Positions 54,094 to 63,815 of a DNA stretch of 64,000 nucleotides are shown one piece after another. The position numbers and the translations under genes were made by a program. The stretch comes from Bordetella parapertussis (lineage in GTDB: Bacteria > Pseudomonadota > Gammaproteobacteria > Burkholderiales > SG8-41): contig CAMDRT010000011.1 in NCBI GenBank assembly GCA_945906815.1, forward strand, positions 1-64,000. The letters run 5' to 3'. The notes beneath the pieces were generated by a model. The model made no database searches. It saw only the letters and a program-made list of their open reading frames with translations, and was not told the DNA's origin. Each line of letters starts with the position of its first letter. Within the stretch, counting starts at the first letter, position 1.

Positions 54094-55047
54094 ATGCTTA
54101 CTGCGGCAATAGCTTTGTTGATTTTCGCGGCAACCGCGCACGCGCAGGATTTTCCGAGCAAACCGCTACGCATCGTCGTGCCGACGGCACCGGGCGGCTC
54201 GTCCGACATTCTGGGGCGCCTGATCGGCGCCAAATTGCACGAACGGCTAGGGCAGCCAGCGGTGGTGGAAAACCGCGCCGGCGCCGGCCAGATGATAGGC
54301 GCGGATGTGGTCGCCAAAGCGCCCGCTGACGGGCACACCATGCTGCTGCCCACGGTGACTTACACCACCAGCGCTGCGACCCAATCGAAGCTGCCGTTTG
54401 ATGCGGTGAATGACCTGACCGGCATCACCATGATCGGCGAAGGCGTGTTTTTGCTCGCGGTGCATCCGTCGCTGCCAGTGAAATCGGTGAAGGAACTGCT
54501 CGCGCTCGCGCGCGCCAGGCCGGGTAGTCTGATTTATGCGTCGTCGGGAACCGGCGGCATCACGCATTTGATTACCGAGGTGCTCGCCGCAAACACCAAC
54601 ATCAAACTCGTGCATGTGCCCTATAAGGGCGTGGCGCCCGCGGTCATCGATGTCGTCGGCGGGCATGTGCCGATGATTATCGTCAGCGTGCCCTCGGTGT
54701 TGCCCCAGGTCAAAGCGGGCCGCCTGCGCGCGCTCGCCTCTACCGGCGCGCAGCGCTCCCCGTTCGTGCCCGAACTGCCGACGGTGGCGGAAGCGGGTGT
54801 CCCCGGCTACGAAGCGCGTCAATGGTGGGGCATGCTGGCGCCGGGTAAAACACCGCGCGCCGTCATCGGCAAGCTCAACGGCGAGATCCACAACATCCTC
54901 GCCTCCGCTGACGTCAAAGCGCGGCTCGCCGACGAAGGCGCCGAGCCGATACTGCGCATGACGCCGGAAGCCTTCAACGACGTCGTGAAAAACGAGATTG
55001 CGAAATGGCGCAAAATCGTCAATCAACTGGGTATCAAGGTGGATTGA
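54094..55047 (+). CDS. Bug/TctC-family periplasmic solute receptor
   Basis: A 317-residue receptor. Short signal peptide AIALLIFAATAHA before QDFPSKPLRIVVPTAPGG; pocket loop TAPGGSSDILGR. VVENRAGAGQMIGADVVAKAP, LVHVPYKGVAPAVID and the C-terminal IAKWRKIVNQLGIKVD match the family. GGGAGG lies five bases before the ATG. The gap of 193 bp to the divergent CoA-transferase operon holds no gene. A second Bug gene follows 40 bp downstream on the same strand. Confidence 0.9.
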   Translation: MLTAAIALLIFAATAHAQDFPSKPLRIVVPTAPGGSSDILGRLIGAKLHERLGQPAVVENRAGAGQMIGADVVAKAPADGHTMLLPTVTYTTSAATQSKLPFDAVNDLTGITMIGEGVFLLAVHPSLPVKSVKELLALARARPGSLIYASSGTGGITHLITEVLAANTNIKLVHVPYKGVAPAVIDVVGGHVPMIIVSVPSVLPQVKAGRLRALASTGAQRSPFVPELPTVAEAGVPGYEARQWWGMLAPGKTPRAVIGKLNGEIHNILASADVKARLADEGAEPILRMTPEAFNDVVKNEIAKWRKIVNQLGIKVD

Positions 55048-55087
55048 TTTTCTGTATGCCTATGCGCATAGCGCGGGAGGAGGATTG

Positions 55088-56071
55088 ATGAGACCGGCTC
55101 AACCGCTACGCAACCTGAACATCCTGATCGTAGGGTTCGCGGGCTGCTTCGCATCAACCGCCGCCGCGCAGAGTTACCCGATCAAGCCGTTGCGTCTCAT
55201 CGTGCCGTTCGCGCCCGGCGGCACCAACGACATCATGGCGCGCGGCATCACGCCGGAGATGAGTGCGATCCTCGGCCAGCAGATCGTCGTTGACAATCGC
55301 GGCGGCGCGAGCGGGCAGATCGGCGCTGAAGCCGTGGCCAAGTCGCCGCCCGATGGTTACACGCTGATGCTGGTGTCGAGTAGCGTGATGAGCCATGTGC
55401 CGGCGGCGTACTCCAAACTGCGCTACGACATGGCGCGGGATTTTGCGCCGGTCGGCAAGGTTGCCGAAGTGCCGCTGGTGATGGTGATGCATCTCTCGGT
55501 GCCCGCCAAGACCACCAAGGAACTCGTCGCGCTCGCCAAGGCGCGGCCGGGCGAGTTACGGCTGGCGATCGGCGGCACTGGCACCACCAGCCATTTGGTT
55601 ACGGAACTGTTCGCGCTCTCCACCGGCATCCGCGTGCTCATCGTGCCCTACAAGGGCGCGGGCCCCGCGCTGGTCGATCTGTTGGGCGGCCACGTCGACG
55701 GGCGCATCGACCAGATACCGTCATCGATGACGCACATTCAATCGCACCGGCTGCGCGCTATCGCCGTCACCACCGCGCGCCGCGCCGAACTGCTGCCCAA
55801 CGTGCCGACACTGAACGAATCGGGCGTGCCGGGCTTCGACGCCAGCTCGATGCTCGGCGTGTTCGTTGCGATGGGTACGCCAGCGGAGATCGTGCAGCGC
55901 CTGAACGCGGCACTCAACAAGGTGCTGACCCATCCAGCAGTGCTGGAACGCTTCGCGTCACAAGGCGCCGAGGCGCGTCCCGGCAGCAGCGAGGATTTGG
56001 CGAAGTTCGTGCGCGAGGACTTCGCCAAGTGGAAAAAGGTGGTGCAGCAGGCGAAGCTTAAGTTCGAGTGA
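55088..56071 (+). CDS. Bug/TctC-family periplasmic solute receptor
   Basis: A 327-residue receptor, second of a tandem pair. Signal peptide LNILIVGFAGCFASTAAA before QSYPIKPLRLIVPFAPGG; pocket loop FAPGGTNDIMAR. VVDNRGGASGQIGAEAVAKSP, VLIVPYKGAGPALVD and KWKKVVQQAKLKFE are typical. GGAGGAGG precedes the ATG at 55088; the frame that opens at 54998 overlaps the previous gene and is not the start. The two tandem receptors differ clearly in sequence, so they are not a recent duplication. Confidence 0.9.
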   Translation: MRPAQPLRNLNILIVGFAGCFASTAAAQSYPIKPLRLIVPFAPGGTNDIMARGITPEMSAILGQQIVVDNRGGASGQIGAEAVAKSPPDGYTLMLVSSSVMSHVPAAYSKLRYDMARDFAPVGKVAEVPLVMVMHLSVPAKTTKELVALAKARPGELRLAIGGTGTTSHLVTELFALSTGIRVLIVPYKGAGPALVDLLGGHVDGRIDQIPSSMTHIQSHRLRAIAVTTARRAELLPNVPTLNESGVPGFDASSMLGVFVAMGTPAEIVQRLNAALNKVLTHPAVLERFASQGAEARPGSSEDLAKFVREDFAKWKKVVQQAKLKFE

Positions 56072-56117
56072 CGGGACGTGCGTGTGATCTATCGCAACGG
56101 CCGCAACGCGGCTAACG

Positions 56118-57113
56118 CTACTTCTTCGCCAATTCCAGATCCACCAGAATCGCCTTGATCTCGGGGTATTCTTCTTCCATGCGTTTTTTCATGGCTACGG
56201 CACCCACGAATTGGGTGATGCTGCTGCGCTTGACCATTTCCGCCTTCCACTCCGGCGTCTCCAACAAACGCTGAAAATGGCTCTCCCAGTAGGCCACCTG
56301 CTCCGGCGTCATGCCCTTGGCGCCGAACATGGCGCGCCAGTTGAACACCACCGTATTCGCGCCCTGCTCGCGCCACGTCGGCGTGCCCGAAAAAAATCCC
56401 GCTACCCGCTCGGCCGAGGACACCGCAATCACTCGCGCCGCCCCGGTTTTCACGTGAGACTCCCAACTGCCCAACGACACCGGCACGGCATCGATATGCC
56501 CACCCAGCATCGCGGTAATCGCCAGCGCGCCCGAATCGAAAATCACGTTGCGGGTCTTGCGGATATCGATACCCGCGATCTTCAACGCGCCCGCCACGCC
56601 CTGATGATTGATGTTGCCGATGCTGGTGGCGATGCCGATGCTGTGTGCGGTGGGGTCCTTCTTCAGACGCTCCAGCAGATCGCGGCCCGACTTGATCGGC
56701 GAATCTGCCTTCACCGCGATGCCGATGTATTCGCCGAACAGAATCGCCACCGGCGTCAGATCAGTGTAGACGCTCCTGCCCATCGCGTGATTGGCCAACA
56801 CCCCCTGGTCGCCGTGATACAGATAATGGCCGTTGCCCTCAAACTGTTTCAGATAGGTGCGCAGGACCGCGCCCATGCCGCCCCCTTTGTTCTGAATGGT
56901 GATCGGCGCATCAAAATAGCGGTGGGTCTGGAACACACGCTGCATGACCCGCGCCACGCTGTCGGGGCCGCAACCTGGCGCGCAGCCCACGATAATCTCG
57001 ACCGGCCGCTCGGGCTTCCAGCCCTGTGTACCCTGAGCGGGCGCGGACAGCGGCATAGCGGCCAACAGTGCCGCGGCAATTTTCAGGTTGCGCACCCATG
57101 CCGAAAGTTTCAT
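56118..57113 (-). CDS. Divergent Bug/TctC-like periplasmic receptor
   Basis: A 331-residue receptor distantly related to the Bug family. Signal peptide IAAALLAAMPLSAPA precedes QGTQGWKPERPVEIIVGC. The pocket loop is GCAPGCGPDSVARV, with two Cys where Bug proteins have FAPGGxxDxxAR; these could form a disulfide in the periplasm. A longer ligand-domain and ITQFVGAVAMKKRMEEEYPE ending also differ. GGAGG is a few bases before the ATG at 57113. It lies next to a Dpp/Opp-type operon but is not its binding protein, which is at 61124. Confidence 0.85.
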   Translation of the reverse strand: MKLSAWVRNLKIAAALLAAMPLSAPAQGTQGWKPERPVEIIVGCAPGCGPDSVARVMQRVFQTHRYFDAPITIQNKGGGMGAVLRTYLKQFEGNGHYLYHGDQGVLANHAMGRSVYTDLTPVAILFGEYIGIAVKADSPIKSGRDLLERLKKDPTAHSIGIATSIGNINHQGVAGALKIAGIDIRKTRNVIFDSGALAITAMLGGHIDAVPVSLGSWESHVKTGAARVIAVSSAERVAGFFSGTPTWREQGANTVVFNWRAMFGAKGMTPEQVAYWESHFQRLLETPEWKAEMVKRSSITQFVGAVAMKKRMEEEYPEIKAILVDLELAKK

Positions 57114-57235
57114 GAACCTTCCTCCAACGCATTGTTGATTTAGATCACTCACGCCGCCCGCGCCCCCGACGACCTCACCCCCTCAATCTGCGCTTTGATA
57201 ACTGGGAGTTGTGTGTGAGGCATGAAACGCGAACA

Positions 57236-57278
57236 GTGAAATGTGAAGTGCGGGGCATGGGCACGTTTCACGTTTCAC
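57236..57278. repeat. GTGAA-type inverted repeat
   Basis: GTGAAATGTGAAGTG (57236-57250) is mirrored by CACGTTTCACGTTTCAC (57262-57278). It overlaps the 3' end of the oppF-like gene and belongs to the same family as the units around xerD. Confidence 0.55.
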
Positions 57279-58290
57279 TATGCACGGCTAAATGGCACGC
57301 CACGAAATGACCGGGGCTAACCTCGCGCATCGCGGGCTCTTCTACCTTGCAGCGTGCTTCTGCGTATGGGCAGCGTGTGTGGAAGCGGCATCCGGATGGC
57401 GGGTTGACCGGGCTCGGCACGTCGCCGGCGAGGATCATGCGCCGGCTCTGCATGCCCGGCGCGGGCGCGGGCACCGCTGACAGCAGCGCTACGGTGTACG
57501 GGTGCAACGGTTTGGCGAATAACGAGCGCTTGTCCGCAAGTTCGACGATCTTGCCGAGATACATAACCGCCACGCGCTGGCTGATGTGCTTTACCACTGC
57601 CAGGTCGTGCGCGACGAACAGATAGGAGAGGCCGAATTCTTTCTGCAAATCCATCAGCAGATTGATGACCTGCGCCTGCACCGAAACGTCGAGCGCCGAT
57701 ACCGGCTCGTCGCACACGATGAGTTTGGGCCGCGGCGCGAGTGCGCGTGCGATGCCGAGGCGCTGGCGCTGCCCGCCTGAAAATTCGTACGGATACTTCA
57801 CCATCTGATCGGGGCGTAGCCCCACTTTCTCGAACAGCCATGCCACGCGCTCGCGCAGCTGTTGCGCCGGCAGCGCGTCGAAATTGCGGATCGGCTCGGC
57901 GACGATGTCGGCAGCGCGCATGCGCGGATTGAGCGACGAGTACGGGTCCTGGAACACCGCCTGCAACTCGCGCCGGTGCGGCCGCATCGCGCGCGCGCTT
58001 AACTGATCGATACGCTGCCCGCGCCAGCGGATTTCGCCGCTGCTGGGATCGATCAGCCTGAGGATCGCCTTGCCGGTGGTGGATTTGCCGCATCCCGATT
58101 CGCCCACCAGCCCCAGCGTTTCACCGGCAACAATGCTGAAGCTCACGTCGTCTACCGCATGCACCTGTCCGCTCACTTGCGAGAACACGCCCTTGCGCAG
58201 CGGATAGTGCTTGGTCAGGTGGGAGACTTCGAGCAGTACTTCGCTGGGCGGCGTCAGCTGCGCCTGGTGCGTCTGGCGCGTGAAATTCAT
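57268..58290 (-). CDS. Peptide/opine-type ABC transporter ATP-binding protein (DppF/OppF-like)
   Basis: A 340-residue ABC ATPase. Walker A is [15 protein letters not shown], the signature [18 protein letters not shown] and Walker [15 protein letters not shown]. The C-terminal oligopeptide-transporter domain ends with Cys residues in [15 protein letters not shown], an iron-sulfur-like motif typical of Dpp/Opp ATPases. The ATG overlaps the upstream ATPase stop (ATGA). This is the last gene of the operon, ahead of a GTGAA-type repeat. Confidence 0.92.
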   Translation of the reverse strand: MNFTRQTHQAQLTPPSEVLLEVSHLTKHYPLRKGVFSQVSGQVHAVDDVSFSIVAGETLGLVGESGCGKSTTGKAILRLIDPSSGEIRWRGQRIDQLSARAMRPHRRELQAVFQDPYSSLNPRMRAADIVAEPIRNFDALPAQQLRERVAWLFEKVGLRPDQMVKYPYEFSGGQRQRLGIARALAPRPKLIVCDEPVSALDVSVQAQVINLLMDLQKEFGLSYLFVAHDLAVVKHISQRVAVMYLGKIVELADKRSLFAKPLHPYTVALLSAVPAPAPGMQSRRMILAGDVPSPVNPPSGCRFHTRCPYAEARCKVEEPAMREVSPGHFVACHLAVHSET

Positions 58291-59273
58291 GCCAGCACCC
58301 GATCGGTTTCCCAGCATGCGACGCTGTGACCTGGAGATTTTTCTTCGAGCGGCGGGTATTCATGGCGGCAGCGCTGCGTCGCGTAACCACAGCGCGGCGC
58401 GAACACGCAGCCGGCGATGGCTTCTTTCAATGACGGCACCATGCCGGGAATTTCGGTCAGCCGCTTGTTATCATCCTCGTCGGCAAGCCGCGGGATCGAC
58501 GCCAGCAGTCCCGCGGTGTACGGATGACGCGGATGTGCGTAGATAGCGGCGACCCGCGCCTGTTCGACGATGCGTCCCGCGTACATCACCACTACGCGCT
58601 GCGCCATATCGGCCACCACGCCCAGATCGTGCGTAATGAGCACAATGGCGGCGCCGGTCTTGTCTTTCAGTTCGCGCATCAGGTCAAGAATCTGCGCCTG
58701 TATGGTGACATCGAGCGCGGTGGTCGGCTCGTCCGCAATCAGCAGCTTGGGATTGCACGCCAGCGCCATCGCGATCATGACGCGCTGGCGCATGCCGCCG
58801 GAAAGCTGGTGCGGATACTCGGTGACGCGCCGCTCCGGCTCCGCAATGTGCACCAGCTTCAGCATCTCGATGGCGCGGGCATGGGCATCCCGGCGCGACA
58901 GGCCGCGATGCAGCGTCAGCGCCTCGGCGATCTGGCGGCTCACCGTGAGCACCGGATTGAGCGAAGTCATCGGCTCCTGAAAAATCATCGAGATGTCGTT
59001 GCCGCGTATGCCGCGCATCTCGGCTTCGCTGAGTTGCAGCAGGTCGCGGCCCTGGAAGCGGATTTCGCCGGCAACGACCTTGCCCGGTGGCGATGCAATC
59101 AGGCGCAGGATGGAAAGCGCGGTGACGCTCTTGCCGCAACCCGATTCACCCACCACCGCCAGCGTCTCGCCCGCGTTCACCGTGAACGACACGCCGTCCA
59201 CCGCGCGCACCACGCCATCGCGCGTGAAAAAATGCGTCTTGAGATTATCGACTTCGAGCAGCGGCGCGCTCAT
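58287..59273 (-). CDS. Peptide/opine-type ABC transporter ATP-binding protein (DppD/OppD-like)
   Basis: A 328-residue ATPase, partner of the previous one in a heterodimer. Walker [16 protein letters not shown], signature [19 protein letters not shown], Walker [15 protein letters not shown] and the H-loop [13 protein letters not shown] are visible. The C-terminal [15 protein letters not shown] carries the usual three-Cys motif. Three bases separate it from the upstream permease stop. Together they power import of short peptides or related solutes. Confidence 0.92.
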   Translation of the reverse strand: MSAPLLEVDNLKTHFFTRDGVVRAVDGVSFTVNAGETLAVVGESGCGKSVTALSILRLIASPPGKVVAGEIRFQGRDLLQLSEAEMRGIRGNDISMIFQEPMTSLNPVLTVSRQIAEALTLHRGLSRRDAHARAIEMLKLVHIAEPERRVTEYPHQLSGGMRQRVMIAMALACNPKLLIADEPTTALDVTIQAQILDLMRELKDKTGAAIVLITHDLGVVADMAQRVVVMYAGRIVEQARVAAIYAHPRHPYTAGLLASIPRLADEDDNKRLTEIPGMVPSLKEAIAGCVFAPRCGYATQRCRHEYPPLEEKSPGHSVACWETDRVLA

Positions 59274-59276
59274 CCG

Positions 59277-60155
59277 TTACATCCGCCGCGCGAGTCGCGG
59301 ATCGAGCGCGTCGCGCATACCGTCGCCCAGCAGGTTGACCGCCAGCACCGTCAGCGACAGAAATATCGCCGGATACAGAATCATGTAACCCGCGATCTGG
59401 AACAGGCTGCGCGCCTCAGCCATGATGTTGCCCCAGCTGGGAATATTCGGCGGCGTACCAGCGCCGATGAATGACAGTATCGCTTCGGTGATCATCGCCG
59501 AGGCGCACACATAAGTGGCCTGCACCAGCAGCGGCGCCACGATGTTAGGCAATATGTGACGGGTGAGGATGGTCGGCAGCGTGGCGCCGGCGGCGATGGC
59601 GGCTTCGACGAACGGCTGCTCGCGCAAGGTCAGCACGAGACTGCGCACCAGGCGCACCACGCGCGGCACTTCGGCGAGCGTGATGGCGAGTATCACGTTT
59701 TCGATACTGGCCTTGGTCAGCGCCATCAACGCAATCGCCAGCAGCACCGGCGGTATCGACATCAGGCCGTCCATCATGCGCATCACGATGGCATCGAGCC
59801 AGCGCACGAAGCCCGTTACCAGCCCGATGACTAGCCCGGCCAGCGTGCTGAACAGCGCCACCGCGATGCCTACCGTGAGCGACACGCGCGCGCCGTAGAG
59901 CACGCGGCTGTACACATCGCGTCCCAGCATATCGGTGCCAAACCAGAATTCGCCTCCCGGCTGGCGCAACCGCTTGACGGGCATGACCGATTGCGGATCG
60001 GTGGTGCCCAGCCACGGCGCGCACAGCGCGATCAAGATCATCAGCAGCAACACCACGCCGCCGAATATCGCCGTCGGGTGCCTGCGGAAGGCCTCCTTGA
60101 ATCGCAGCAACGTCGGCGAGGTGGAGCGCGGTGTGGTGATGACGTTGGTGCTCAT
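59277..60155 (-). CDS. ABC transporter permease (DppC/OppC-like)
   Basis: A 292-residue inner-membrane permease. The N-terminal cytoplasmic stretch and first helix (FGGVVLLLMILIALCAPWLG) fit OppC. The EAA loop lies in EAAIAAGATLPTILTRHILPN. About six hydrophobic segments are visible. The substrate class cannot be told from the permease. The start follows the other permease stop at once, in the order B-C-D-F. Confidence 0.92.
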   Translation of the reverse strand: MSTNVITTPRSTSPTLLRFKEAFRRHPTAIFGGVVLLLMILIALCAPWLGTTDPQSVMPVKRLRQPGGEFWFGTDMLGRDVYSRVLYGARVSLTVGIAVALFSTLAGLVIGLVTGFVRWLDAIVMRMMDGLMSIPPVLLAIALMALTKASIENVILAITLAEVPRVVRLVRSLVLTLREQPFVEAAIAAGATLPTILTRHILPNIVAPLLVQATYVCASAMITEAILSFIGAGTPPNIPSWGNIMAEARSLFQIAGYMILYPAIFLSLTVLAVNLLGDGMRDALDPRLARRM

Positions 60156-60156
60156 G

Positions 60157-61098
60157 TCAATAGCGGATGCGCGGATCGAAAAACATGTATGACATGTCGA
60201 CCACGAGATTGATAAGCACGTAGATGCCCGAAAACAGCAGTATCACGCCCTGTATGACAGGATAGTCGCGGCGCAGGATCGCATCGACGGTGAGGCGTCC
60301 GATGCCGGGAATCGCGAACACGGTTTCGGTGACGATGGCGCCGCTGATGAGCAGCGCGATGCCGATGCCGATGATGGTCATGATCGGCACTGCCGCATTC
60401 TTCAGCGCATGACCGTAGAGCACCGCGCCCGGCGCGAGCCCTTTGGCCTGTGCGGTGCGCACGTAATCCTGCGCCAGCACTTCGAGCATGGAGGCGCGCG
60501 TGATGCGCGCGATCAGCGCCATATAAACGGTGCCGAGCGCGATGCTGGGCAGAATCAGGTGCCGCAGCCACGGCCAGAACCCCTCGCTGATGTTGCGGTA
60601 ACCCTGCACCGGCAGCCATTCGAGGTATATCGAAAAAACGCCGATCAGAATGTAAGCCACCACGAACACCGGCAGCGAGAAGCCCAGCACCGAGCAAGCC
60701 ATCACCGAGCGGTCGATCCAGGTGCCGGCACGCGCCGCGGCAAGCACGCCGAAGGGCACCGCCACCAGCACCGCGACGATGAGCGTGCATGTGGTGAGCG
60801 CGAGCGTGGGTTCGATGCGCTGCCCGATCAAGCGCGTGACCGGTAGATTGGTGAATATTGATATGCCCAGATCGCCGCGCAGCAGCGCCCCCACCCAACT
60901 GCCGAAACGCGGGAAAAACGGCTGGTCCAGCCCGAGATTCGCGCGGATGCGCCGGATGTCTTCGTCGGTGGCGACATCACCGGCAATGACCGCCGCCGGA
61001 TCACCGGGCGTGAAGTAGAGCAACGAGAACACGACCAGCGCGACCACCGCCATGACGACGAAGGTCGAGACAAGCCGTCTCAATACATACGCGAACAC
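60157..61098 (-). CDS. ABC transporter permease (DppB/OppB-like)
   Basis: A 313-residue permease. The N-terminal FAYVLRRLVSTFVVMAVVALVVFSLL helix and TPGDPAAV periplasmic motif are diagnostic of OppB/DppB. The EAA loop is VRTAQAKGLAPGAVLYGHALKN, with ITETVFAIPGIGRL-like ending (IVTETVFAIPGIGRL). It begins 25 bases after the binding-protein stop. Confidence 0.92.
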   Translation of the reverse strand: MFAYVLRRLVSTFVVMAVVALVVFSLLYFTPGDPAAVIAGDVATDEDIRRIRANLGLDQPFFPRFGSWVGALLRGDLGISIFTNLPVTRLIGQRIEPTLALTTCTLIVAVLVAVPFGVLAAARAGTWIDRSVMACSVLGFSLPVFVVAYILIGVFSIYLEWLPVQGYRNISEGFWPWLRHLILPSIALGTVYMALIARITRASMLEVLAQDYVRTAQAKGLAPGAVLYGHALKNAAVPIMTIIGIGIALLISGAIVTETVFAIPGIGRLTVDAILRRDYPVIQGVILLFSGIYVLINLVVDMSYMFFDPRIRY

Positions 61099-61123
61099 CG
61101 ATAAAGCCGGTACAGGCTAGGCT

Positions 61124-62710
61124 CTATTTTTTCTCCACGTTCCACAGCAGCGCGATCGGCGCGATGATCACGCCCGACAGGTTGCTGCGATACGCCGTCG
61201 GCAAGATGAATTGCGCGGTGGGAATGAACGGCAGGAACTCGAACGCGCGCCGTTGCACGTCTTCCGCCAGTTTCTTCTGCGTCGGCAGGTCGGTGGCGTT
61301 AAACCACGCTTCGCGCAGTTCTTCGAGCTTGGGATCATTGGGCCAGCCGAACCAGGCTTTTTCGCCGGTGCCGCGAATCGGGAAATTCACCGCCGGATTC
61401 ACCATGTCGGGACCGACCAGCCAGGTATGGAATATCGACCAGCCGCCTTTTTCTACCGGCTCCTTCGATGCGCGACGCGTGATCAGCGTACCCCAGTCGC
61501 CAGCCTGCAATTCGACGTTGAGTCCGAGCTTGCGTAAAGTTTCAGTGGTGAGCAGCGACTGCGCGTGTACGATCGGCTGATCGGTGGCGGAGATGATGAC
61601 GATCTTCTCGCCCTTGTAGCCTGCTTCCTTGATCAACTGCTTGGCTTTTTCCAGGTCGCGCTTGCCCTTCAGCTTCTCGGCGCCGACTTCGGTGGACAGC
61701 GGCGTCCTACAGGTGAAGAACGAGTAGCACGGATAACCGTTTTTTGGGTCGCCCGCGATGCCAAGCACGTAATCTGGTTGATTCACGGCGTAGAGCAGTG
61801 CTTCGCGCATCTTCGGATTGTTGAACGGCGCATGCAGGAAGTTAAAGCGGATCACGCCCATTGAGCCGAGCGGATCGATGTTCTCGATCTTGATGTCCTT
61901 GTTCCTGCTCAGCAGCGGTATCAGGTCGGGTGGCAGTTGCTCCCACCAGTCGGCTTCGCCCGCATTCAGCGCGGCGGCTGCGGTGGCGGAGTCGGGAATG
62001 TACAGCCACTCCACGCGATCGACCTTCACCACCTTGCCGCCGGAAGCCCAGCTCGGCGCTTCTTTGCGCGGTACGTAGTCGGTGTTCTTCACGTACACCA
62101 CTTTATTGCCCGGTACCCATTCGGCGCTGACAAACTTGAACGGCCCCGAACCGATGGTTTCCTTGATGTTGGTGAAGGCATCGGTCTTGGCGATTCTCTC
62201 CGGCATGATGAACGGCACGTTGGAAGAGGGCTTGGCCAGCGCATCCAGCGTCAGCGGGAACGCTTTCTTCAGTTTCAGCGTGAAAGTCCTGTCGTTTACC
62301 GCACTCCACGACGCCGTCGATTCGGCGAGCTTCTGGCCGAGCGCGTCGCGCTTCGCCCAGCGTTCGATGGAGGCTATGCAATCCGCCGAGCGCACCGGCG
62401 CACCGTCGTGAAATTTCAGTCCGTCACGCAAGGTGAAGGTGTACGTGAGCTGATCCTTGCTGATCTCGTGCTTGTCCACCATCTGCGGCTTGACCTGGAA
62501 CTTGCCGTCCATCGCGAACAGCGTGTCGTAGATCATGTAGCCGTGATTACGCGTGATGTACGCGGTGGTGGCAATCGGATCGAGGATGCGTAAATCGGCT
62601 TGTGCGATGAACTTCAGCGTCTTCTGCTGCGCGTTGGCGTTGAGCGCGGGCAGCAGCAACATCGCCGCTGCTGCTACGACGCCAAATAAGCGTGCCACGG
62701 CGTATTTCAT
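61124..62710 (-). CDS. ABC transporter substrate-binding protein (family 5, DppA/OppA-like)
   Basis: A 528-residue periplasmic solute-binding protein of extracellular family 5. Signal peptide LFGVVAAAAMLLLPALNANA precedes QQKTLKFIAQADLRILDPI. Family blocks are MVDKHEISKDQLTYTFTLRDGLKFHDGAP and VGPDMVNPAVNFPI. I used the ATG at 62710, with AAGGGGGA six bases upstream; an ATG at 62716 is also in frame. It is the first gene of a complete binding protein-permease-permease-ATPase-ATPase operon; the ligand may be a dipeptide, glutathione or an opine-like compound. Confidence 0.9.
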   Translation of the reverse strand: MKYAVARLFGVVAAAAMLLLPALNANAQQKTLKFIAQADLRILDPIATTAYITRNHGYMIYDTLFAMDGKFQVKPQMVDKHEISKDQLTYTFTLRDGLKFHDGAPVRSADCIASIERWAKRDALGQKLAESTASWSAVNDRTFTLKLKKAFPLTLDALAKPSSNVPFIMPERIAKTDAFTNIKETIGSGPFKFVSAEWVPGNKVVYVKNTDYVPRKEAPSWASGGKVVKVDRVEWLYIPDSATAAAALNAGEADWWEQLPPDLIPLLSRNKDIKIENIDPLGSMGVIRFNFLHAPFNNPKMREALLYAVNQPDYVLGIAGDPKNGYPCYSFFTCRTPLSTEVGAEKLKGKRDLEKAKQLIKEAGYKGEKIVIISATDQPIVHAQSLLTTETLRKLGLNVELQAGDWGTLITRRASKEPVEKGGWSIFHTWLVGPDMVNPAVNFPIRGTGEKAWFGWPNDPKLEELREAWFNATDLPTQKKLAEDVQRRAFEFLPFIPTAQFILPTAYRSNLSGVIIAPIALLWNVEKK

Positions 62711-62716
62711 AAGCAT

Positions 62717-62894
62717 TCCCCCTTTGCATGGTTAATCGAAAAGCGTTACCGGAACCAACGAATAGGCTTATCGAAGAGCGGTACAGTCGCCGCCCGCAAT
62801 CCGCTGCCGGTGACCACTCTATACTATAACAGCAAGGTTGCGTGCGCCGGTGCAAGCCCCTCTCACCAAACCGGTGAGAAGAACGTGCTACCGC
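62717..62894. other. 178-bp intergenic region before the ABC operon
   Basis: Between two minus-strand genes. A small inverted repeat TCTCACCAAACCGGTGAGA (about 62862-62880) and an AT-rich stretch with CTATACTATAAC are seen. It presumably holds the ABC operon promoter, but I cannot place it with confidence. Confidence 0.3.
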
Positions 62895-63815
62895 TTAACC
62901 CGGAATCACACCACGCGTTTTGGTTTGAATGCGGTAGACGCTGGTGCGCGCGGTTAAAAAAAGCACACTGCCATCTTCGCCCCAGGCCAGGTTTGCCGGC
63001 AGTTCGGGCAGAATGATGCGGCCGAGCAAGGTGCCATCGGCGCGGCACACCCACACCCCGCCCGGACCCGTGCTGAACACATTGCCCTGCAGGTCCACCT
63101 TCAGGCCGTCGGGCACACCGGGGTCGCTGGAGGCCATATCCAGCACAATACGGCTGTGGGTCAGGCTGCCATCCGCACGCACGTCAAAGGCACGTATATG
63201 TTTGCGGGCGGAATCGTCGATATAGAGTATGGCTTCGTCAGGCGAGAATGCCAAACCATTGGGGAGTTGAAAGTCATCCACCAACAATTGCAGCTCCCCG
63301 TCCGGCGCAAGCCGGTAGACCCCGTTACAGGATTGTTCTTTGCCGGGAATGGCAGCGGCCCACCAGCCTTCCGGACGCGTCGCGCCCGGCGTGCCGATTT
63401 GTACCGCGTACGGCGGGTCGGTGAAGTAGATGGCGCCGTCGGATTTGATCACCACATCGTTTGGGCTATTCAGGCGCTTGCCCTGGAACCGATCCGCCAG
63501 CATGGTGCGCGCGCCATCGCCGGTAATGCGCGATACACCGCGGCCGCCATGTTCGGCAGCCAGCACCTCACCCTGACCATCCAGTGTGAGACCGTTTGAG
63601 CGACCCGTCGCAAAGGTGGTCAGCTCCGGGCCTTCCGGCAAGCGGCGCCAGCGCACGATACGGTTGTTCGGAATATCGCTGAACAGCAGCGTGTTATCAC
63701 GCTTGCGCCACAGCGGCCCTTCGGTAAACCCGAGCCCGCCGGCGATGCGCTCGATGGGCGCATCCGCGGCGATGAGGTCATGCAGTCCTGCGTTTCGCAC
63801 CTCTAACGTTGACAT
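62895..63815 (-). CDS. SMP-30/gluconolactonase/LRE family protein
   Basis: A 306-residue six-bladed beta-propeller lactonase. Metal-site residues of the family appear as Glu in GFTEGPLWRK, Asn in NSPNDVVIKSDG, Asn in LPNGLAFSPDE and Asp in GVPDGLKVDLQGNV. It hydrolyses sugar-acid or similar lactones. No signal peptide is present. GAGGAGA is placed six bases before the ATG at 63815; a GTG one codon earlier is less likely. Its neighbour is the ABC operon, so it could process an imported lactone (inference). Confidence 0.9.
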   Translation of the reverse strand: MSTLEVRNAGLHDLIAADAPIERIAGGLGFTEGPLWRKRDNTLLFSDIPNNRIVRWRRLPEGPELTTFATGRSNGLTLDGQGEVLAAEHGGRGVSRITGDGARTMLADRFQGKRLNSPNDVVIKSDGAIYFTDPPYAVQIGTPGATRPEGWWAAAIPGKEQSCNGVYRLAPDGELQLLVDDFQLPNGLAFSPDEAILYIDDSARKHIRAFDVRADGSLTHSRIVLDMASSDPGVPDGLKVDLQGNVFSTGPGGVWVCRADGTLLGRIILPELPANLAWGEDGSVLFLTARTSVYRIQTKTRGVIPG

